Assembly: GCF_030269605.1 (NCBI RefSeq)
Contig: NZ_BSTQ01000014.1
Span: 186,001 to 250,000, forward strand
Origin: Lentzea sp. NBRC 105346
GTDB taxonomy: Bacteria > Actinomycetota > Actinomycetes > Mycobacteriales > Pseudonocardiaceae
Length of the DNA stretch: 64,000 nucleotides
Reading direction: 5' to 3'
Part shown: positions 8,341-16,265 of the stretch, piece after piece
Layout of the letters: each line of letters opens with the position of its first letter
How positions within the stretch are numbered: the stretch's first letter is position 1
Program-made: the position numbers and the translations under genes
Notes under the pieces: model-generated
Told to the model about the DNA's origin: nothing
The model's input: only the letters and a program-made list of their open reading frames with translations
Databases searched by the model: none

Positions 8341-9405
8341 CTAGAACTCGTTGTCCTGCCGGACACTCGCCGTGCGACCGGCCGGCACCGCCCCCTCGGG
8401 CACCTTCACGTGCGAGACCACCCGCACCAGCCGCGAGCCGTTCGCGGTCGGCACCCGCACCGGCGTCGTCACCTGCACGGTCGACCGGCCCGGACGCTTC
8501 GACGCGGACCCGTTCACGACCGGCGCGCGCAGCGGTCCCGGATAGGTGGCGACCATCCCGAGCTGCCGCGCCTTGCGCACGCCGCGGACGTGCCTGGTCA
8601 GCGCCTGGCGCGCGGCCTGTGGATCGGCCAGCACGCGCGTGGCGTGCGCGCCCAGCGCGTGTCCGACAACCTGGCTGTTCAGCGGCCGGCCGCTGCGGGC
8701 GTACTTGGTCAGCGTGTTCGCCGTCCGGTCTACAATGGACGGAACGATGCCGGTGTACGCGCGGGTGGCCTTGTTGCGGTGCAGCAGTTCGGCGAGCACC
8801 GACGCCCCGCGCACGAGGTCGGCGTGGACCTTGCGCAGCGCGCGGCGGTCCGGCCTGCTGAGCAACGTGCTGGCGGCCGCGCCGACGAGCGCCTCGGCCT
8901 CGCCCTCCGACTCGGCGTGCGCCGCACTGGCGGCGAGCGCCTCGGCCTGCGCGTGGGTGGCGCTGATCGGACGCGCGAGCTCCTCCTCGAACTCGGCCTC
9001 GTCCTCGTACTCGCTCTCCAGCAGCGACCCGATCGCCTTGCCCGCCAGTCCGCCCAGCGGACCGCCGAGCGCGGTACCGATCATCGGGGCGGCGATCTTC
9101 GCCAGCGGCCGCAACACCTTCAGCCCCCGGCTCGCGATGCGCCCGAAGCGGCGCAGCCCGCGGCCGATCCGCTTGAAGAACTCCTCGCCCTCGTCCTCGT
9201 ACTCGTGGTACCTGGCTTCGTCTTCGTACTCGTGGTGCCTGGCTTCGTCCTCGAGCTCGTACTCGTGCTGCCCGACGAGGGCTTCCAGCTCCTCCTCGAA
9301 TTCGCTCTCGTACTCGCCCTCGAGTTCCTCCTCGGCCTCCAGCTCGTCCTCGCCTTCACCCAGGACGTTGCCGAGGAACTCCTCGTATTCCAACTGCTGC
9401 GTCAT
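8341..9405 (-). CDS. Glu/Tyr-rich protein with glycine-zipper segment (paralogue A)
   Basis: 354 residues, first gene of the operon. ATG 9405 has an AGGAG RBS eight bases upstream. Residues 1-75 are Glu-rich with Tyr, Phe and Leu (EYEEFLGN, EYESEFEEELE, HHEYEDEARYHEYEDE). Residues about 76-130 are basic then hydrophobic and Gly-rich (APMIGTALGGPLGGLAGKAIGSLL), a possible glycine zipper or membrane-active helix. A second acidic stretch and an Ala/Glu segment (AHAESEGEAEALVGA) follow, then a helical domain that aligns by eye with the next gene's product, and a Val/Arg-rich C-terminus. Paralogy with the next gene is my reading. No known family. Confidence 0.8.
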   Translation of the reverse strand: MTQQLEYEEFLGNVLGEGEDELEAEEELEGEYESEFEEELEALVGQHEYELEDEARHHEYEDEARYHEYEDEGEEFFKRIGRGLRRFGRIASRGLKVLRPLAKIAAPMIGTALGGPLGGLAGKAIGSLLESEYEDEAEFEEELARPISATHAQAEALAASAAHAESEGEAEALVGAAASTLLSRPDRRALRKVHADLVRGASVLAELLHRNKATRAYTGIVPSIVDRTANTLTKYARSGRPLNSQVVGHALGAHATRVLADPQAARQALTRHVRGVRKARQLGMVATYPGPLRAPVVNGSASKRPGRSTVQVTTPVRVPTANGSRLVRVVSHVKVPEGAVPAGRTASVRQDNEF

Positions 9406-9464
9406 GATGTGGCTCCTCTTCCCTGGCCTGTCGCACAGTCCACCTGCGCCGTTGAGCTGGGAAA

Positions 9465-9540
9465 AGTCACACATTCCATTGGCGTGCGATTGAGCTACTG
9501 CACACGTGTGTCACACGAATCGGGGACGCGGCGAATGGCG
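9465..9540. promoter_or_regulatory. Divergent intergenic region with CACAC palindromes
   Basis: The 213 bases between the Glu-rich operon (start 9405) and the LuxR gene (start 9619) hold a perfect CACACGTGTG at 9501-9510, which overlaps GTGTG-T-CACAC at 9506-9516, and a further CACAC near 9470. Repeated half-sites between divergent genes suggest an operator, most simply for the adjacent LuxR-type regulator. Neither a clear -35 nor -10 was identified. Confidence 0.35.
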
Positions 9541-9618
9541 GATTGCGCTTTCCTGGTTACTGGAACCTTGCGCGATTCGCTCGGGGGAGCGGTTCCAACA
9601 CGCCGGGGGAGGGCGTTC

Positions 9619-9987
9619 ATGGATCGACAAGAAGTGATGGAGGACGACCGCGTCAGATCACTGCTACGCGCGCTCGTACGTCGCGTCGCCGAGCTGGGGG
9701 AGTCGTCGGGGGACGCTCCGCTGCTCGACACGCAGGAACTGGGGGTTCGGTGCCTGCTGTTGCCGTTGAACCCGGATCCGGTGGATCTGTTGTCACCGCG
9801 GGAACGGGAGATCGCCCGGATGGTGGGGCTGGGGCACACCAACAAGATGATCGCCGCCGTGCTGGAGATCTCGCTCTACACGGTGTCGACGCACCTGCGG
9901 CGGATCTTCGCGAAGCTGGACGTGTCGACGCGGGCGGCAATGGTGGCGGTGCTGGCCGACCACCACGCGCTGCCGCAGTCCGGTTAG
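9619..9987 (+). CDS. Single-domain LuxR-type HTH regulator
   Basis: 122 residues from ATG 9619 with a GGGGGAGGG RBS; the longer open frame upstream is not used. The C-terminal 60 residues are a GerE/LuxR helix-turn-helix: LSPREREIARMV...GHTNKMIAAVLEIS..TVSTHLRRIFAKLDVSTRAA, with the usual Glu, Val-x-x-His and Lys-Leu positions. No receiver or ligand-binding domain precedes it, only about 55 helical residues. It is divergent from the Glu-rich operon and is the natural candidate for its regulator. Such solo HTH proteins often respond to partners rather than to phosphorylation. Confidence 0.85.
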   Translation: MDRQEVMEDDRVRSLLRALVRRVAELGESSGDAPLLDTQELGVRCLLLPLNPDPVDLLSPREREIARMVGLGHTNKMIAAVLEISLYTVSTHLRRIFAKLDVSTRAAMVAVLADHHALPQSG

Positions 9988-9992
9988 CGTGT

Positions 9993-10038
9993 TCGTTGCT
10001 CCGGCCTGCGGGCTGATGGTCCGCAGGCCGGAACGAAT
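9993..10038. terminator. Bidirectional hairpin terminator
   Basis: TTCGTT-GCT-CCGGCCTGCGG (9993-10012) pairs with CCGCAGGCCGGAACGAA (10022-10038), an 11-bp plus 6-bp stem with a three-base bulge. It separates the convergent luxR-type gene and LLM oxidoreductase gene. Confidence 0.75.
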
Positions 10039-10046
10039 TAACGGCG

Positions 10047-11039
10047 TCAGATTGCCGGAATGATCGAGGATCCGTACGCTTCGCGGGTCTTGTCCTTCTC
10101 GTCGTGCATCAGATACAGCGAGAACTGATCGACTCCGATTTCCTTCAACTCCTGAAGGCGATCCACGTGTGCCTGTTCCGGGCCGACCAAGCAGAACCGG
10201 TCGACGATTTCATCCGGAACGAAATCGGTGGACCGGTTGCCCGCTTTGCCGTGGTGGGAGTAGTCGTACCCCTCGCGGCCCTTGATGTAGTCCGTCAACG
10301 CCTTCGGCACCACGCCGGAGTCGCCGTACCGCGCGACGAGGTCCGCCACGTGGTTGCCGACCATGCCGCCGAACCAGCGCAGCTGCTCGCGCTGGTGCGG
10401 CAGGTCGGTGCCGACGTACGCGGGCGCGGCCACGCACATCGTGATGGCCGACGGGTCGCGGCCCGCCGCGGTCGCGGCTTCGCGGACCGCGCCGATGGTC
10501 CAGCGGGCGATGTCCGGGTCGGCGGTCTGCAGGATGAAGCCGTCGGCCTGTTCACCGACCAGCTTCAGCGCCTTGGGACCGTACGCGGCCATCCAGATCT
10601 CCAGCTTGCCGTCGCGCACCCACGGGATGCGCACGGGCGTGCCGTGGTGCTGGACCTCGCGGCCCTCGGCCAGTTCCTTGATCACGTGCATGGCCTCGCC
10701 GAGCACACCCAGCGTCGCCGGCTTCTGGCCGATGACCCGGCGCGCCGAGTCGCCGCGGCCGATGCCGCACACCGTGCGGTTGCCGAACATGTCGTTGAGC
10801 GTGGCGAACAGCGACGCCGTCACCGACCAGTCGCGCGTCGACGGGTTGGTGACCATCGGGCCGACGATCAGCTCCTTCGTGGCCGCCAGCACCTGCGAGT
10901 AGATGACGAACGGCTCCTGCCACAGCACGCACGAGTCGAACGTCCAGCCGTAGCGGAACCCGCAGTCCTCGGCGGCTTTCAGCCCCGAGACGACGTCCCG
11001 CGCCGGCGGGTCCGTCTGCAGCACGACACCGAAATCCAC
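10047..11039 (-). CDS. LLM-class F420-dependent oxidoreductase (pyrimidine-cluster type)
   Basis: 330 residues, a full-length luciferase-like (beta/alpha)8 monooxygenase-fold protein. It begins MDFGVVLQTDPPARDVV and contains the family segments TFDSCVLWQEPFVIYSQ, GPMVTNPSTRDWSVTA and CGIGRGDSARRVIG. This matches the subgroup I recall as TIGR03842, F420-dependent oxidoreductases often found with hydantoinases. It is the last gene of a minus-strand operon (permease, amidohydrolase, hydantoinase, this gene), 14 bases after the hydantoinase. It may carry out a redox step on a pyrimidine or related ring; the cofactor is assigned by family, not by a motif I could prove. Confidence 0.85.
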   Translation of the reverse strand: MDFGVVLQTDPPARDVVSGLKAAEDCGFRYGWTFDSCVLWQEPFVIYSQVLAATKELIVGPMVTNPSTRDWSVTASLFATLNDMFGNRTVCGIGRGDSARRVIGQKPATLGVLGEAMHVIKELAEGREVQHHGTPVRIPWVRDGKLEIWMAAYGPKALKLVGEQADGFILQTADPDIARWTIGAVREAATAAGRDPSAITMCVAAPAYVGTDLPHQREQLRWFGGMVGNHVADLVARYGDSGVVPKALTDYIKGREGYDYSHHGKAGNRSTDFVPDEIVDRFCLVGPEQAHVDRLQELKEIGVDQFSLYLMHDEKDKTREAYGSSIIPAI

Positions 11040-11052
11040 GAGGACTCCATTC

Positions 11053-12438
11053 TCAGATCAGGTACTGGTTGAGCTCGCGCTCAAGGAACTTGCCCTGCCC
11101 GGCCGCGCCACGGAACGTTCCGCCCGTGAGCACCACCCGACCGCGCGACAGCACGGTGTCGACCTTGCCGGTGACCTCGAAGCCCTCGTAGGCCGAGTAG
11201 TCGACGGCCATGTGGTGCGTCTCGGCCGAGATCGTCTGGCGGGCGGCCGGGTCGTAGATCACGATGTCCGCGTCCGCGCCGGGGGCGATCACGCCCTTGC
11301 GCGGGTACAGGCCGAACATGCGCGCCGGAGTCGTGGCGGCGATCTCCACCCACCGGTTGACCGTGATCTCGCCCTTCACCACGCCCTGGTGCAGCAGGTC
11401 CATCCGGTGCTCGACGCCCGGCATGCCGTTGGGGATCTTCGAGAAGTCGCCCACGCCCAGCTGTTTCTGGTCCTTGAAGCAGAACGGGCAGTGGTCGGTC
11501 GACACGATCGACAGGTCGTTCGTGCGCAGGCCACGCCACAGCTCGCCCTGGTGCTCCATGGGCCGCAGCGGGGGAGAGGCGACGTACTTCGCGCCCTCGA
11601 ACCCCGGCTTGGCGAGGTCTTCCAGCGACAGGTACAGGTACTGCGGGCACGTCTCGGCGAACACGTTCTGCCCGGTGTCGCGCGCCCTCGTGACCGCGTC
11701 CAACGCCTGTGCCGCGGACAGGTGCACGATGTAGAGCGGCGAGCCGGTGACCTTCGCGAGCTGGATCGCCCGGCTGGTCGCCTCACCTTCCAGCTCCGGT
11801 GGCCGCGTCAGGCCGTGCTGGACGGGCTCGCCCTTGCCTTCCGCGAGGGCCTGCGCGACGAGCTGGTCGATCGCGATGCCGTTCTCGGCGTGCATCATGA
11901 TCGTGGCGCCGGTCTCGCGGGCCTTCTGCATCGCGCGCAGGATCTCGCCGTCCGTGGCGTAGAAGACGCCGGGGTAGGCCATGAACATCTTGAAGCTGTT
12001 CACGCCCTGGCTGATGCACGACTCCATTTCCTTGAGCGACGTGTCGTTCACGTCGGAGATGATCATGTGAAACCCGTAGTCGATCGCGCAGTTCCCGTCG
12101 GCCTTCTCGTGCCACTTGTCCATTGTGGACAGCAGTGACGTGCCCTTGGCCTGCACGGCGAAGTCGATGATCGTCGTCGTGCCGCCCCACGCGGCCGCCG
12201 TGGTGCCCGTCTCGAACGTGTCCGCGGACTGGGTGCCGCCGAACGGCATCTCCATGTGCGTGTGCGCGTCGATGCCGCCAGGGATGACGTACTTTCCTTG
12301 CGCGTCAATGGTCTCGTCGGCCTGCAGGTCGAACCCCGGCGTGACCAGTGCCGCGATCTTCTCGCCGTCGACGAGCACGTCGGCGGCGTGCGTGCCCGTC
12401 GCGTTCACGACGAGCCCGTTGCGAATCAGGATGCTCAT
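11053..12438 (-). CDS. hydA: Dihydropyrimidinase / D-hydantoinase
   Basis: 461 residues. Cyclic amidohydrolase that opens dihydrouracil or hydantoin rings to N-carbamoyl-beta-amino acids. The metal-binding GGIDAHTHMEMPFGG motif, the carbamylated-lysine region (GVNSFKMFMAY), MMHAENG, YIVHLSA and STDHCPF with its final Asp are all present. The start MSILIRN at 12438 overlaps the stop of the amidohydrolase gene (ATGA, 12435-12438). The product is the substrate of the amidohydrolase encoded upstream, so the two genes form consecutive steps of reductive pyrimidine catabolism. Confidence 0.93.
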   Translation of the reverse strand: MSILIRNGLVVNATGTHAADVLVDGEKIAALVTPGFDLQADETIDAQGKYVIPGGIDAHTHMEMPFGGTQSADTFETGTTAAAWGGTTTIIDFAVQAKGTSLLSTMDKWHEKADGNCAIDYGFHMIISDVNDTSLKEMESCISQGVNSFKMFMAYPGVFYATDGEILRAMQKARETGATIMMHAENGIAIDQLVAQALAEGKGEPVQHGLTRPPELEGEATSRAIQLAKVTGSPLYIVHLSAAQALDAVTRARDTGQNVFAETCPQYLYLSLEDLAKPGFEGAKYVASPPLRPMEHQGELWRGLRTNDLSIVSTDHCPFCFKDQKQLGVGDFSKIPNGMPGVEHRMDLLHQGVVKGEITVNRWVEIAATTPARMFGLYPRKGVIAPGADADIVIYDPAARQTISAETHHMAVDYSAYEGFEVTGKVDTVLSRGRVVLTGGTFRGAAGQGKFLERELNQYLI

Positions 12439-13277
12439 GGCGTGACCAGCCCCTCGTAGGTGTCGGGGCGGCGATCGCGGTAGAACGCCCACAGGTCGCG
12501 CACCTCGGCGAGCAGGTCCATGTCGAGGTCGCGCACGACGACCTCTTCCTCGGTGTCGCTGGCCGCGTCACCGACCAGCTGCCCGCGCGGGTTGACGAAG
12601 TACGTCTGGCCGTAGAACTCGTTGTCGCCCAACGGTTCCACGCCCACGCGGTTGATCGCGCCGACGAAGTACTCGTTCGCCACGGCCGCCGCGGGCTGCT
12701 CCAGCTTCCAGAGGTACTCGCTGAGGCTGCGGCTCGTGGCGGACGGGTTGAACACGATCTTCGCGCCGGCCAGGCCGAGCGCGCGCCAGCCCTCGGGGAA
12801 GTGCCGCTCGTAGCAGATGTAGACGCCGATGCGGCCGACCGCGGTGTCGAACGTCGGGTAACCGAGGTTGCCCGGCTTGAAGTAGAACTTCTCCCAGAAG
12901 CCCTTCACCTGCGGGATGTGGTTCTTGCGGTACTTGCCGAGGTACGTGCCGTCCGCGTCGATCACGGCCGCGGTGTTGAAGTAGACGCCGGGCTGTTCCT
13001 GCTCGTACATCGGCACGATCAGCACGACGCCGTTCTGCTCGGCGACCTGACACATCAGCTCGGTGGTCGGGCCGTCGGGGATGCCCTCGGTGTAGGAGTA
13101 GAAGTCCGCGTCCTGCACCTGGCAGAAGTAGGGGCCGTAGAAGAGTTCCTGGAGGCACACCACCTGGGCGCCCTGCGACGCGGCGGTCCGGATGTGCTCG
13201 ACCGCGTTCGCGATCATCGACTCCTTCTCACCCGTCCACTTCTGCTGAACCAGTCCGGCCCGGACGATGTTGCTCAC
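12435..13277 (-). CDS. Nitrilase-superfamily amidohydrolase, beta-ureidopropionase-like
   Basis: 280 residues. Carbon-nitrogen hydrolase with the complete triad: Glu44 in LQELFYGPYF, Lys118 in YRKNHIP, and Cys155 in ICYERHFPEGWR. The Cys context with RHFPE and the length match N-carbamoyl-beta-alanine / N-carbamoylputrescine amidohydrolases. In this operon with a hydantoinase, hydrolysis of N-carbamoyl-beta-alanine to beta-alanine, CO2 and ammonia is the likeliest reaction. The gene overlaps the stop of the permease gene and the start of hydA by four bases each. Cytosolic. Confidence 0.9.
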   Translation of the reverse strand: MSNIVRAGLVQQKWTGEKESMIANAVEHIRTAASQGAQVVCLQELFYGPYFCQVQDADFYSYTEGIPDGPTTELMCQVAEQNGVVLIVPMYEQEQPGVYFNTAAVIDADGTYLGKYRKNHIPQVKGFWEKFYFKPGNLGYPTFDTAVGRIGVYICYERHFPEGWRALGLAGAKIVFNPSATSRSLSEYLWKLEQPAAAVANEYFVGAINRVGVEPLGDNEFYGQTYFVNPRGQLVGDAASDTEEEVVVRDLDMDLLAEVRDLWAFYRDRRPDTYEGLVTP

Positions 13278-14779
13278 CTGGCGGTCTCCTTAGTGCGTAG
13301 GGACAGTGCGAGATAGGCGGCGAACCCCGCGACGAACCCGACGACCCAGTTGTAGTCGTAGAGCGGCTTGAGCAACGGAATCAAGCCGTCGGCCGGAAAT
13401 GGTCCGCCGTACGCGCCGCCGACGGCGAGCACGCCGCCGATCACCGTCGCGACCACGGCCTTCCAGTTCCAGCCGCCGTTGAACCAGTACGCGCCCGTGC
13501 CGTCCTCGTAGAGGTCCTGCAGCTTCAGTGCGGTCTTGTTCAGCACCCAGTACCCGGCGACAAACACGCCCGCGACGGCCGCGAGCAGCCCGCCGTAGAA
13601 CCCGAGCCACGCGAAGATGTAGATGTTCGGGTCGCTGATCAGCCGCCACGGCTGGATCACGATGCCGATCACCCCGGTGATCAGCCCGCCGAGCGCGAAG
13701 GTGATCTTCTTGGGGAACGCGTTGGAGAAGTCGTAGCTGGGGCTCACCACGTTCGCCGCGAGGTTCGCGCTGATCGTCGCCAGCACGAGCGAGATGAGCG
13801 CCACGAGCACGACCAGCGTGCTGTCGAACCGGCTGGCGAGGTCGGCCGGGTCCCAGATCGCCTGCCCGTACAACGCCTGCGCGCCGGACGTCGTCAGGAT
13901 GGCGATGATCGCGATGAAGCTCATCGTCGTCGGCAGACCGAGGATCTGACCGGTGATCTGCTTCTTCTGGCTGCCGCCGAACCGCGTGAAGTCCGGCATG
14001 TTGAGGCTGAGCGTGGACCAGAACGCGATCATGCCCATCAACGCGGGAAAGAAGATCTTCCAGAAGTCCGCGCCCCAGCCCAGCTTGCTCGGCTCCTGCA
14101 GGATCGGCCCGAACCCGCCGGCCTTGCCGACGACGTACCCGAGCAGGATGAGGAAACCGATGCTGACGAGCGGCGCGGTCCAGTTCTCGAACCGCCGGAT
14201 CGCGTCCATGCCCCGCCAGATGATCAGCATCTGCACGACCCAGAAGCCGAAGAAGCACAGCCACAACGTCCAGGGCTGGCCGCCTATCTGCGGTGCCTTG
14301 ATCCAAGGGTCTCCAGCGAGCTTGCCGATGATCACGTGCAGGGCCTTGCCGCCGACCCACGTCTGGATACCGAACCACGCGCACGCGATGAACGCCCTGA
14401 GCAGCGCCACGAGGTTCGCGCCCCGCACGCCGTAGAACGCGCGGGCGAACACCGGGAACGGGATGCCGTACTTCGTGCCCGCGTGGCTGTTCAGCAGCAT
14501 CGGGATCAGCACGATCAGGTTGCCGAGCGTGATCGTGATGAACGCCTGGACCCAGTCCATCCCGATCGCGATGAGGCTCGCGGCCAGCGTGTAGCTCGGG
14601 ATGTTGTGCGCCATGCCCATCCACAGCGCGAAGAAGTTGTACGTCGTCCAGGTGCGATCCTTGATCGGCACCGGCGCCAGTTCGGGGTTGTAGAACCTGC
14701 TGTGTTCGATGGGACCCACGTCGGCGAGCTCTACGCGGCCATCGGGTGTGACCTGGGTCTGAGCGGGGTCAACGGCCAT
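13274..14779 (-). CDS. NCS1-family nucleobase/hydantoin:cation symporter
   Basis: 501 residues with about 12 hydrophobic segments. NCS1 family markers are present: NPELAPVPIKDRTWTTYNFFALW before helix 1, WMGMAHNIPSY, and PFPVFARAFYGVRGAN in the helix 3 region. It is the first gene of the catabolic operon and probably imports uracil, a hydantoin or allantoin with Na+ or H+. ATG 14779 has a GGAG RBS about ten bases upstream. Only 87 bases separate it from the start of the divergent TnpB gene, so its promoter must lie there or inside the element. Confidence 0.9.
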   Translation of the reverse strand: MAVDPAQTQVTPDGRVELADVGPIEHSRFYNPELAPVPIKDRTWTTYNFFALWMGMAHNIPSYTLAASLIAIGMDWVQAFITITLGNLIVLIPMLLNSHAGTKYGIPFPVFARAFYGVRGANLVALLRAFIACAWFGIQTWVGGKALHVIIGKLAGDPWIKAPQIGGQPWTLWLCFFGFWVVQMLIIWRGMDAIRRFENWTAPLVSIGFLILLGYVVGKAGGFGPILQEPSKLGWGADFWKIFFPALMGMIAFWSTLSLNMPDFTRFGGSQKKQITGQILGLPTTMSFIAIIAILTTSGAQALYGQAIWDPADLASRFDSTLVVLVALISLVLATISANLAANVVSPSYDFSNAFPKKITFALGGLITGVIGIVIQPWRLISDPNIYIFAWLGFYGGLLAAVAGVFVAGYWVLNKTALKLQDLYEDGTGAYWFNGGWNWKAVVATVIGGVLAVGGAYGGPFPADGLIPLLKPLYDYNWVVGFVAGFAAYLALSLRTKETAR

Positions 14780-14807
14780 CGGTCATCGGCTCCAATCCAG
14801 GCAGGCT

Positions 14808-14823
14808 CTGGCCCTCCGGCCAG
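14808..14823. other. Small hairpin, possible left end of the TnpB element
   Basis: CTGGCC-CTCC-GGCCAG, a perfect 6-bp stem, lies about 45 bases before the TnpB start. IS200/IS605-type elements carry subterminal hairpins at both ends; this could be the left one. It could equally be a chance GC-rich palindrome or part of the NCS1 leader. Confidence 0.3.
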
Positions 14824-14866
14824 GCGCGCGACCGGTTTTGTCGGTGGCTGTCGATAGCGTGATCCC

Positions 14867-16054
14867 ATGTCCCACCGCTATCGGCTTGTGCTCGCACCCG
14901 GTCAGGAGGCCGGGCTCCTCGAGCACTGCCGGCACGCTCGGTTCGTGTGGAACCTCGCCGTGGAGCAGCACCAGTACTGGCGGCCGGGCAGAGCCGCGGC
15001 GCCCGGCCTCGCGGAGCAATGCCGGCAACTGACGGACGCTCGTGCTGCCTTCAACTGGCTGGCTTCCGGATCGGTGACCGTGCAGCAGCAGGCGCTGCGT
15101 GATTTCCACCAGGCGATGCGGCGCTTCTACACCGGCACAAGCAGACGGCCCGGCTGGCGCAAGATGGGCACGCACGAGGGTTTTCGTCAGGTCGGGCTGC
15201 GGGCAGACCACGTGCGGCGGCTCAACCGCGGCAACGGCCGCGTGTGGGTGCCCAAGATCGGCTGGGTGCGGTTCCGCTGGTCGCGTGCGGTCCCGGCCAA
15301 TGTCAAGTCCTACCGCGTCACCCGTGACGTGGCGGGGCGTTGGCACATCGTGTTCGCGAGCCGTCCCGAGCCGATACTCGCACCGGGCAACGGTCAGACG
15401 GTGGGTGTGGATCGAGGTGTGGTGGTATCCGCTGCTCTGTCGACCGGCGACCTGTTGTACTGCCCCGCCACGCCGACGAATGCCCGGCGTCGCCTCGTTC
15501 GCCTGCAGCGCAAGCTCGCGCGTGGCTGCCTGAGATCCAATCGGCGTCGCCGCGTCAAGGTCGCTGTCGCGAAGATGCATGCGCGGACGCGAGATCGCCG
15601 TCGGGATTGGGTGGAGAAGACCAGCACCGACCTGGCCCGTCGGTTCGACGTGATCCGGGTCGAGAACCTGACCGTCGCGAACATGACCCGGTCTGCGAAG
15701 GGCACCGCCGCTGAACCGGGTCACCGGGTCAGGCAGAAGGCCGGGTTGAACCGCGCAATTCTGGCGGCCGGCTGGGGACACCTCGTGTCGCGGTTGGAGC
15801 ACAAGGCTCCTGGACGAGTGGAGAAGATCAACCCCGCGTACACGTCGCAGCAATGTTCCCGCTGCGGGCACGTGGCAGCGGAATCCCGCGAGAGCCAAGC
15901 GGTGTTCCGGTGTCGGTCCTGCGGCTTCGAGTGCAACGCGGACGTGAACGCGGCTCGCAACATCGCCGCCGGGCGGGCGGTGAACGCACGGGGAGGCGAC
16001 CGGGTTGCCGGGCCTGTGAGCCGTGAACCTCAACTAGTCACCTCCGCCACATAG
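14867..16054 (+). CDS. tnpB: TnpB RNA-guided DNA endonuclease (IS200/IS605-type OrfB)
   Basis: 395 residues, intact. The RuvC-like catalytic residues are all present: Asp182 (VGVDRG), Glu266 (IRVENLTV) and Asp359 (NADVNAARNI). The zinc ribbon has Cys330, Cys333, Cys349 and Cys352 (CSRCGH...CRSCGF). The N-terminal helical/WED part starts MSHRYRLVLAPG. TnpB cleaves DNA next to a transposon-associated motif under the guidance of an RNA made from its own 3' end. No TnpA transposase is nearby, so the gene is a stand-alone copy that would need a transposase in trans, or is retained for another role. Catalytic residues argue against a dead repressor (TldR-type). Confidence 0.92.
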   Translation: MSHRYRLVLAPGQEAGLLEHCRHARFVWNLAVEQHQYWRPGRAAAPGLAEQCRQLTDARAAFNWLASGSVTVQQQALRDFHQAMRRFYTGTSRRPGWRKMGTHEGFRQVGLRADHVRRLNRGNGRVWVPKIGWVRFRWSRAVPANVKSYRVTRDVAGRWHIVFASRPEPILAPGNGQTVGVDRGVVVSAALSTGDLLYCPATPTNARRRLVRLQRKLARGCLRSNRRRRVKVAVAKMHARTRDRRRDWVEKTSTDLARRFDVIRVENLTVANMTRSAKGTAAEPGHRVRQKAGLNRAILAAGWGHLVSRLEHKAPGRVEKINPAYTSQQCSRCGHVAAESRESQAVFRCRSCGFECNADVNAARNIAAGRAVNARGGDRVAGPVSREPQLVTSAT

Positions 16055-16125
16055 GCGCTGGTAGCTGCGTTGGAATCATCGCCCTGCCGGGCGATGAGGA
16101 CGTCAATCCCTGGTTACGCTGCTGA
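16000..16125 (+). ncRNA. Putative omega RNA (reRNA) of TnpB with guide
   Basis: The 3' end of tnpB and its flank have the expected layout of an omega RNA scaffold. A perfect 8-bp hairpin (CATCGCCC-TGCC-GGGCGATG, 16077-16096) is followed by AGGACGTCAA (16097-16106), the type of sequence that ends these elements. The guide would begin at about 16107 (TCCCTGGTTACG...). Upstream boundary estimated. No transcript evidence. Confidence 0.55.
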
Positions 16126-16265
16126 AACAGCGCGGTGTGGTCGACGGCTCGTCCTGGTGTCCATCTCGGAATCCTGGGTCCGGTGTTCTTTGCGTGGCAG
16201 TGTCAGAGTGTCCACGCTTCCCATGATCGGCGCACATTGTGTCCGTTGCCGTGTTCAATGGTGTC

